Assembly (NCBI GenBank): GCA_903897925.1
Contig: CAIUDG010000137.1
Span: forward strand, 1 to 39,396
Direction of reading: 5' to 3'
From: an uncultured beta proteobacterium
GTDB taxonomy: Bacteria; Pseudomonadota; Gammaproteobacteria; Burkholderiales; Burkholderiaceae_C
Length of the DNA stretch: 39,396 bases
Below, one piece after another: positions 34,105-39,396 of this stretch. Within the stretch, counting starts at the first letter, position 1. Each line of letters starts with the position of its first letter. The position numbers were made by a program, and so were the translations under genes. Below the pieces are notes generated by a model, which had not been told where the DNA came from, did not search any database, and saw nothing but the letters and a program-made list of their open reading frames with translations.

Positions 34105-35400
34105 ATGAACTATCTCTATCTGTATGCCGCAATAGCGCTGGTGGTGGTGGTTTTGTACGCGCGCCGCCATGCCCGCATTGGCAAGAGCAACCAGGCCGAA
34201 CTGGCGGAGTCGATTCAAAACGGCCTGGCCGAGCCGCCCTCGCTGCACCCGGTGGTTGATCCGACGCGCTGCATTGGTTCCGGTTCCTGCACCAAGGTGT
34301 GTCCGGAGAATGCCCTGGGCCTGGTGAATGGCAAGGCCGTGCTGATCAATGCGGCGCATTGCATTGGGCATGGGGCCTGTCTTCCCGCTTGTCCGTTTGA
34401 CGCCATCAAGCTGGTATTCGGAACGGAAAAGCGCGGCATTGATATTCCACACATCAGTCCCGATTTCGAAACCAATGTGCCGGGTATTTTTATTGCCGGA
34501 GAACTCGGCGGCATGGGCCTGATCCGCAAGGCCGCACAGCAGGGGCGCGAAGCCATTGGCGCATTGCGCAAACGCGCTAACGCGGGCGATGCAGACTTCG
34601 ACGTGTTCATCGTTGGCTGTGGCCCGGCCGGATTGTCGGCCGGTTTGTCAGCCATGCACCACCAGTTGCGCTACAAGCTGATTGAGCAGGAAGACTCGCT
34701 CGGCGGTGCGGTGTACCACTATCCGAGGCAGAAAATTGCCATGACGGCACCGGTGGTGCTGGACCTTATTGGCAGCGTCAAATTTGCCGAGATTTCCAAG
34801 GAAAAGCTGCTCGAATTCTGGCTCGGTGTGGTGCAGAAAACCGGCCTGCAAATTGCCTTTCGGGAACGCATGGAAGGCATCGAAAAAGAGGGCGAGCACT
34901 TTGTCGTCAGCACCAGCAAAGGCCGCTACACCGCCAATAGCGTGCTGCTCAGCATGGGCCGGCGTGGCACGCCGCGCAAACTCGACGTGCCGGGTGAAGA
35001 ATCGCACAAGGTGGCTTACCGGCTGATTGACCCGGCACAGTACCGGGGCCAGTCGGTGCTGGTGGTCGGTGGTGGTGACAGCGCGCTGGAAGCCGCGATA
35101 GCCGTGGCAGAACAGCCGGACACGCCACCCGTCATCCTGTCCTACCGCAGTGCGGCGTTTTCCCGGGTGAAGCAAAAGAACCGCACGCTGCTGGAGCAGG
35201 CGCAAAAAGCCGGGCGCATTCAGGTGCTGCTGAATTCCGGGGTGGGGGAGATTTTTGACACCGAAGTTGAGATCGAGGTCGATGGCCAACGCCAGCGCTA
35301 CCCGAACGATGTGGTAATCGTCTGCGCTGGCGGTCTGCTGCCAACGCCTTTGCTACAGAAAGTGGGTATTAGCTTCGAAACCAAGTACGGCAGCGAATAA
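34105..35400 (+). CDS. Membrane-anchored iron-sulfur/FAD-NAD(P) oxidoreductase
   Basis: 431 residues. An N-terminal helix (about 2-20) and basic residues anchor it with the body in the cytoplasm. Two ferredoxin-like motifs follow (CIGSGSCTKVCP near 53 and CIGHGACLPACP near 86), each lacking the second Cys of the standard CxxCxxCxxxCP, with Ser or His in its place. The rest is a thioredoxin-reductase-like two-dinucleotide fold: FIVGCGPAGLSAGLSA (FAD, about 172) and VLVVGGGDSALEAAIA (NAD(P), about 318). No CxxC redox disulfide is seen, so it is not a thioredoxin reductase. It follows ccmI by 19 bp and may pass electrons between NAD(P)H or ferredoxin and the membrane cytochrome b of the locus, which is inference. 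Confidence 0.8.
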   Translation: MNYLYLYAAIALVVVVLYARRHARIGKSNQAELAESIQNGLAEPPSLHPVVDPTRCIGSGSCTKVCPENALGLVNGKAVLINAAHCIGHGACLPACPFDAIKLVFGTEKRGIDIPHISPDFETNVPGIFIAGELGGMGLIRKAAQQGREAIGALRKRANAGDADFDVFIVGCGPAGLSAGLSAMHHQLRYKLIEQEDSLGGAVYHYPRQKIAMTAPVVLDLIGSVKFAEISKEKLLEFWLGVVQKTGLQIAFRERMEGIEKEGEHFVVSTSKGRYTANSVLLSMGRRGTPRKLDVPGEESHKVAYRLIDPAQYRGQSVLVVGGGDSALEAAIAVAEQPDTPPVILSYRSAAFSRVKQKNRTLLEQAQKAGRIQVLLNSGVGEIFDTEVEIEVDGQRQRYPNDVVIVCAGGLLPTPLLQKVGISFETKYGSE

Positions 35401-35410
35401 GCCGGCCCGG

Positions 35411-35442
35411 ACGCAAACGCAAACGCAAACGCAAACGCAAAC
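35411..35442. repeat. Hexanucleotide tandem repeat, ACGCAA unit
   Basis: Five perfect copies of ACGCAA begin 10 bp after the oxidoreductase stop. A second repeat with a different unit follows directly. Confidence 0.95.
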
Positions 35443-35443
35443 T

Positions 35444-35525
35444 CAGAAGCAGAAGCAGAAGCAGAAGCAGAAGCAGAAGCAGAAGCAGAAGCAGAAGCAG
35501 AAGCAGAAGCAGAAGCAGAAGCAGA
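35444..35525. repeat. Hexanucleotide tandem repeat, GCAGAA unit
   Basis: Twelve perfect GCAGAA copies (35449-35520) plus partial ones at both ends fill the gap between two convergent genes, ending 2 bp before the lplT stop codon. Antisense frames through it read as Ser-Ala or Cys-Phe dipeptide runs and are not genes. Confidence 0.95.
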
Positions 35526-35527
35526 CG

Positions 35528-36829
35528 CTAATGGTGCAGCTTGTCGTTGCGCGCCAGGTCCAGCAAGTGTTGCACTTCGGCGGCGTGGCGCACGCAGTTG
35601 TTGGCATGCCAGCGCTTGATCGCCCACATGAATCCGGCCACCACAATGCCAAAGGTAGTGATGGCGCCAAAGGCCGACAGGCCCATGCCGGTGGACAGGG
35701 CATAGAAGCCGCCCAGGCCCAGGATGCTGGCCTGTTCATTGAAATTTTGGACGGCGATGGAGCGTCCGGCGCCCATCAGGTTGTGGCCGCGGTGCTGCAG
35801 CAGGGCATTCATCGGCACCACCAGGAATCCGCCCAGGCCGCCTAGCAAAATCAGGAACGGCGCGGCCAGCCAGACGTTGTCGACAAAGTTGAGAAACACT
35901 ACCAGCAGGCCCATGGCGATGCCCAGCGGCATCACATTGGTGGCCTGGTCCAGGCGCATGCGCATGGACGCCGCCACGGCACCGACGGCGGTGCCGATCG
36001 CCACCACGCCCACCAGCGCCGAAGCCTGGGTCACCGAATAGCCCAGCGCCACCGAGGCCCAGGCCAGCACGATGTAGCGCAAATTGCCGCTGACACCCCA
36101 GAACAGGGTGGTGGTGGCCAGGGATATCTGGCCCAGGCGATCGCGCCACAAGCGCGTGTTGCAATGCCAGAAATCGGGCAACAGGCTGATCAGGTGTTTG
36201 GGCATGGGGCGCAGCGGCGCGTCGGTCAGCGGAATCCGGGTGTTGAACCAGGCCGCCAGGATATAGATGAAGATCAGCACGCTGATAGCCGCCGCTGGCG
36301 GCGTGTTGACGCCGGTGTCGATCAGCGGAAAGTCAAACGACAGCAGCACGCTGGAGATGCGCGGACCGACCAGCTGGCCACCAAGTAACACGCCCAGAAT
36401 AATGCTAGTGATGGTCAGTCCCTCAATCCAGCCGTTGGCCTTGACCAGCTGGGACGCCGGCAGCAGTTCCGTCAGGATGCCGTATTTGGCCGGCGAATAG
36501 GCCGCTGCACCGAGGCCAACCACGGCGTAGGCCATCAGCGGATGGGTGCCAAACAGCATCATCAGGCAGCCCACCACCTTGATTGCATTGCTCACGAACA
36601 TGACCCAGCCCGTGGGCCGGGCATCCGCGAACGCGCCGACAAATGGTGCTAACACCACGTAAAACAGGGCAAACATGGGCACCAGCGCTGCTTCGTTCCA
36701 GGTCGGTGCGCCCTTGCTGCGCAACAGCTGTACCGCCGCGACGAACAGTGCGTTGTCGGCCAGCGAGCTGAAAAACTGCGCCGACATGATGGTGTAGAAA
36801 CCGCGATTCATTGAGGGGGGAGGGCTCAC
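35528..36829 (-). CDS. lplT: Lysophospholipid transporter LplT
   Basis: 433 residues with about twelve helices of the major facilitator superfamily. SAQFFSSLADNALFVAAVQLL, GAFADARPTGWVMFVSN and YSPAKYGILTELLPASQLVKANGW are typical LplT sequences. The protein flips lysophospholipids across the inner membrane for re-acylation. Met 7 (MNRGFYTI) is an alternative start. The acyltransferase partner aas is not adjacent. The gene is divergent from alr, as is common in Burkholderiales, and its stop abuts the repeat tract. Confidence 0.9.
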   Translation of the reverse strand: MSPPPSMNRGFYTIMSAQFFSSLADNALFVAAVQLLRSKGAPTWNEAALVPMFALFYVVLAPFVGAFADARPTGWVMFVSNAIKVVGCLMMLFGTHPLMAYAVVGLGAAAYSPAKYGILTELLPASQLVKANGWIEGLTITSIILGVLLGGQLVGPRISSVLLSFDFPLIDTGVNTPPAAAISVLIFIYILAAWFNTRIPLTDAPLRPMPKHLISLLPDFWHCNTRLWRDRLGQISLATTTLFWGVSGNLRYIVLAWASVALGYSVTQASALVGVVAIGTAVGAVAASMRMRLDQATNVMPLGIAMGLLVVFLNFVDNVWLAAPFLILLGGLGGFLVVPMNALLQHRGHNLMGAGRSIAVQNFNEQASILGLGGFYALSTGMGLSAFGAITTFGIVVAGFMWAIKRWHANNCVRHAAEVQHLLDLARNDKLHH

Positions 36830-36830
36830 A

Positions 36831-36858
36831 TTAGATGGACTAATGATGTAGGTATAGT
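36831..36858 (+). promoter_or_regulatory. Weak sigma-70-like promoter for alr
   Basis: TATAGT at 36853-36858 is a fair -10. TTAGAT at 36831-36836, 16 bp upstream, is a poor -35. It lies in the 86-bp gap between lplT and alr, about 58 bp before the alr start. Confidence 0.3.
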
Positions 36859-36915
36859 GCGAGGGTAATCAATCCAGCTGGGTTATAGCATGCCCGGCGG
36901 TGACAGAATCCAGCA

Positions 36916-38010
36916 ATGCCACGTCCGATCCTCGCAACAATTCATACCCAGGCCCTGATTCACAACCTGGGCGTCGCCCGCCAGCATGCCCCGGACGCCC
37001 GCGTCTGGGCCGTGGTGAAAGCCAATGCCTATGGCCACGGCATCGAACGCGTGTTTGAAGGCCTGCGCGGCGCCGATGGCTTTGCCCTGCTGGACCTGGC
37101 CGAAGCGCAACGTGTGCGCGACCTGGGCTGGCGCGGTCCGGTGCTGCTGCTCGAGGGGGTGTTCGAGCAGCGCGACCTGGAGCTGTGTTCGCGCCTGGAG
37201 CTATGGCACTCTGTGCATTGTGAGCAGCAAATTGACATGCTGGCCGCGCACAAGACCAATGTCGGCCACCGGGTGTTTCTGAAAATGAATTCCGGCATGA
37301 ACCGGCTCGGCTTCACGCCCCAGCAATACCGCTCGGCCTGGACCCGCCTGAACGCGCTGCCGCAAGTGGAAGAAATTTCCCTGATGACGCATTTCAGTGA
37401 CGCCGATGGCACACGCGGTATCGCCCACCAGATGCAGGTGTTCGACGCCACCACGCGCGACTTGCCGGGTGAGCGCACCTTGAGCAACAGCGCCGCCACC
37501 TTGCGCTTTGGCGCCTCGGAACTGCACTCGGACTGGATTCGCCCCGGCATTGCGGTGTACGGCAGCGCGCCCGACTACCCGCAGTATGACGTTGGCCACT
37601 GGAATTTGCAGCCGACCATGACCCTGGCGGCGCAGATTATTGGCGTGCAGTCGCTGCAGGCCGGAGACTGCGTTGGCTATGGCTCGAGCTTTGTCGCCGA
37701 TGCGCCGATGCGCGTTGGCGTTGTGGCCTGCGGTTATGCCGATGGCTATCCGCGAATTTGCCCTACCGGCACACCGGTGCTGGTCGATGGTGTGCGCACC
37801 CGCACGCTGGGGCGTGTCAGCATGGACATGCTGGCGGTCGATCTGGGCCCGGTGCCGGCTGCTGGCATCGGCAGTCTGGCCACCTTGTGGGGCCGGGCCG
37901 CGAATGGCGCTGTGTTGCCGATTGACGAGGTGGCGCTGCAGGCCGGAACGGTCGGCTACGAGCTGATGTGTGCGCTGGCACAGCGGGTGCCGGTAGAGGT
38001 TGCCGCATGA
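36916..38010 (+). CDS. alr: Alanine racemase
   Basis: 364 residues, normal length. It makes D-alanine for peptidoglycan using pyridoxal phosphate. The PLP-binding Lys is residue 35 in [23 protein letters not shown], the catalytic Tyr in [15 protein letters not shown] and SMDMLAVDL are all as expected for the TIM-barrel and beta C-terminal domains. The stop overlaps the next start (ATGA). Confidence 0.95.
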   Translation: MPRPILATIHTQALIHNLGVARQHAPDARVWAVVKANAYGHGIERVFEGLRGADGFALLDLAEAQRVRDLGWRGPVLLLEGVFEQRDLELCSRLELWHSVHCEQQIDMLAAHKTNVGHRVFLKMNSGMNRLGFTPQQYRSAWTRLNALPQVEEISLMTHFSDADGTRGIAHQMQVFDATTRDLPGERTLSNSAATLRFGASELHSDWIRPGIAVYGSAPDYPQYDVGHWNLQPTMTLAAQIIGVQSLQAGDCVGYGSSFVADAPMRVGVVACGYADGYPRICPTGTPVLVDGVRTRTLGRVSMDMLAVDLGPVPAAGIGSLATLWGRAANGAVLPIDEVALQAGTVGYELMCALAQRVPVEVAA

Positions 38011-39221
38011 AATATGTCCCGATTCCGGTCGCCATGCTGGAAGTCGGCAAACCACTGCCGGTGGACGTGTACAGCGACCACGGGCAACTGCTCTTGCGCA
38101 AAGGCCAGCCGATTGTGTCGGAGCAGCACCGCGACAAACTGCACAGCTTTGCCGCTTCGGCCATGGCCGAGGATGCGCAGGCCTGGCAACGCGCCTATGA
38201 GCGCATGGTGCAGAACATGATGCGCAGTGGCATGGATGTGCGTGAGATCGCACACGCCAGCATGCCGAGTGAAATCCGCGCTTCGGACTATGTGGTGGCA
38301 CAAGCCCAGAGCGGCGGCTGGCTTGAGCTGCAGGCAGCGCTGCGCGGAATTCTGTACCAGGGGGGCCTGAGTCTGAATCCCCTGCCACGCCTGATCGGCA
38401 TCCAGTGCAAAGCGCTGGAGTTGTTGCAGGCAGACCCCGATGACAGCCTGTTCTGCCTGTTTCAGGCACTCACCGACAACGACCTCGGGTATTGTCCGAC
38501 GCATGGCCTGCTGTGCGCCACGATTTGCGAACTGACCGCCAGAAAACTCAATTTTTCGGTGCCGCAGCGCGAAGCGCTGATGGCCGCGGCGATGACCATG
38601 AATATTGGCATGGCGCGCGAGCAGGATGCCATGACGCGCCAGATCGGTCCGCTCAACCACTGGCAGCGCGAACTGATTGGGCAGCATGCCGACACCGGCG
38701 CGGCGACCCTGCGCCGCATTGGCATCGACGACCCAGAGCAACTCGATCTGGTGCGCTGGCACCACCAGTGGGACAGCAGCGAGGGGCTGGCGCACAACCA
38801 GGCGCCGCGGCATCTGCTGCACCTGACCGATATTTTTGTCGCCCGCACCGCCGCGCGCAAGACGCGTCCTGGCCTGGCGCCGGTGCAAGCCGTCAAATCG
38901 ATGGTGCTGGGGGCCGAAGGCGACGCCCTGGGTGTGGGCTCGGCAATGGCGCAGGCGGTGGGCTTTTATCCGCCGGGCAGCTATGTCAAGTTGCTCAATG
39001 GTGAAATCGCCGTGTCGGTGCAGCGCGGTGAGCGTGCCAACACGCCGTGGGTGGTCAGCATCATTGCCAAAGACGGCATGCCGCAGAGCAAATATGTTTG
39101 CAAGAACACCGCCGAAATCGGCAACGCCATTGCCGGGCCGGTGATTTTTGACACCGTCAAAGTGATCGTCAATGTGGACAAGGTGCGGCGCGCCCGTGAG
39201 CGCATTGCCGGTTTGATCTGA
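38007..39221 (+). CDS. Degenerate HD-GYP-like protein
   Basis: 404 residues from the ATG at 38007 that overlaps the alr stop; a longer in-frame start inside alr is rejected. An N-terminal region ([16 protein letters not shown]) resembles the domain found before HD-GYP modules. The central part follows HD-GYP order: [17 protein letters not shown], then a helix ending [10 protein letters not shown] where active proteins have HD-GK, then [22 protein letters not shown] and [19 protein letters not shown]. The metal-binding HD pair is replaced by MN, and GYP is absent. It is therefore unlikely to degrade cyclic-di-GMP and may be a sensor or binding protein. Its pairing with alr looks positional only. 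Confidence 0.75.
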   Translation: MKYVPIPVAMLEVGKPLPVDVYSDHGQLLLRKGQPIVSEQHRDKLHSFAASAMAEDAQAWQRAYERMVQNMMRSGMDVREIAHASMPSEIRASDYVVAQAQSGGWLELQAALRGILYQGGLSLNPLPRLIGIQCKALELLQADPDDSLFCLFQALTDNDLGYCPTHGLLCATICELTARKLNFSVPQREALMAAAMTMNIGMAREQDAMTRQIGPLNHWQRELIGQHADTGAATLRRIGIDDPEQLDLVRWHHQWDSSEGLAHNQAPRHLLHLTDIFVARTAARKTRPGLAPVQAVKSMVLGAEGDALGVGSAMAQAVGFYPPGSYVKLLNGEIAVSVQRGERANTPWVVSIIAKDGMPQSKYVCKNTAEIGNAIAGPVIFDTVKVIVNVDKVRRARERIAGLI

Positions 39222-39225
39222 TCGG

Positions 39226-39253
39226 GCGCCAGCCCATGCTGGTGGTCTGGCGC
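39226..39253 (+). terminator. Possible terminator after the HD-GYP-like gene
   Basis: GCGCCAG (39226-39232) pairs with CTGGCGC (39247-39253). No clear T-run follows, so it may be Rho-assisted or only a structured end. Confidence 0.35.
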
Positions 39254-39329
39254 GTCTGTATTTACATAAGGGGTATCCACTTAGCTCCAGCGAGCTCATT
39301 AATCTGGATAAATACCCAGTATAGACATT

Positions 39330-39396
39330 TCACTCAAGATTGCTCTGAGTCGGTGTTGCTTCAGGCTTGGTTTTGCGCTTGGCGGGCTTTTTGCGC
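39330..39396 (-). CDS. C-terminal tail of an unidentified minus-strand gene
   Basis: A frame enters from the right edge and ends TGA at 39330-39332. The visible tail is Lys/Arg/Pro-rich (RKKPAKRKTKPEATPTQSNL), the kind of basic tail found on DNA-binding proteins and topoisomerases. It is too short to identify. Confidence 0.4.
   Translation of the reverse strand, partial: RKKPAKRKTKPEATPTQSNLE

Noticed and set aside
34105..35400. Thioredoxin reductase
   Set aside because: The fold is similar, but there is no redox CxxC between the FAD and NAD(P) parts, and it has an N-terminal anchor and ferredoxin-like motifs.
35401..35530. CRISPR-like array at the repeat tract
   Set aside because: The units are six bases, directly tandem and without spacers, and there are no cas genes.
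35298..35739. Minus-strand frames with long Ser-Ala and Cys-Phe dipeptide runs
   Set aside because: They are translations of the GCAGAA hexamer repeat in different frames, overlapping two real genes.

Overview
The window looks like a chromosomal segment of a betaproteobacterium of the order Burkholderiales, probably Comamonadaceae or a close relative such as Rhodoferax. This rests on the gene neighbourhoods (comM next to glnK-amtB, lplT divergent from alr, a DUF2844-DUF3443 pair, glcEF) and on the GC-rich coding style. The exact taxon is inferred, not proven.

Left edge (1-3010): the end of a mobile island. It carries a dCMP/dCTP-deaminase gene of the anti-phage type, cut in two by an IS630-family element (262-1391). 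A 65-aa gene follows, then terminators and a mostly non-coding stretch. At about 3005-3010 the island meets comM (yifB), which is broken in mid-gene. comM is a known landing site for transposon islands in Acinetobacter.

3002-9777: ordinary housekeeping. The comM remnant is on the minus strand. glnK-amtB follows behind a sigma-54 promoter with an NtrC-like site. Then come an SMP-30/gluconolactonase-like gene and the glycolate oxidase subunits glcE and glcF; glcD is not seen here.

9920-35400: the centre of interest, a plus-strand run of about 25 kb that reads as one electron-transfer locus. In order it holds: a five-helix inner-membrane b-type cytochrome candidate; a 24-heme periplasmic cytochrome c; a 3392-aa cytochrome c in which I count 90 CXXCH motifs, built from tandem modules of about 335 residues and nine hemes; an outer-membrane beta-barrel protein with TPR and SPOR-like regions; a DUF2844 protein; a DUF3443 lipoprotein; a complete System I cytochrome c maturation set ccmABCDEFGHI; and a membrane-anchored iron-sulfur/FAD oxidoreductase. 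Most genes overlap by 4 bp or lie within tens of bases. Read together they suggest a route from the inner membrane across the periplasm to the cell surface, carrying its own heme-attachment machinery. It is analogous to porin-cytochrome conduits for extracellular electron transfer but lacks recognisable MtrA/MtrB/MtrC. The direction of electron flow cannot be told from sequence.

Right edge (35401-39396): a hexanucleotide tandem-repeat tract lies between two convergent genes. Then come lplT (minus), alr (plus), an HD-GYP-like protein with its HD motif lost, and the C-terminal tail of a minus-strand gene cut by the window end.
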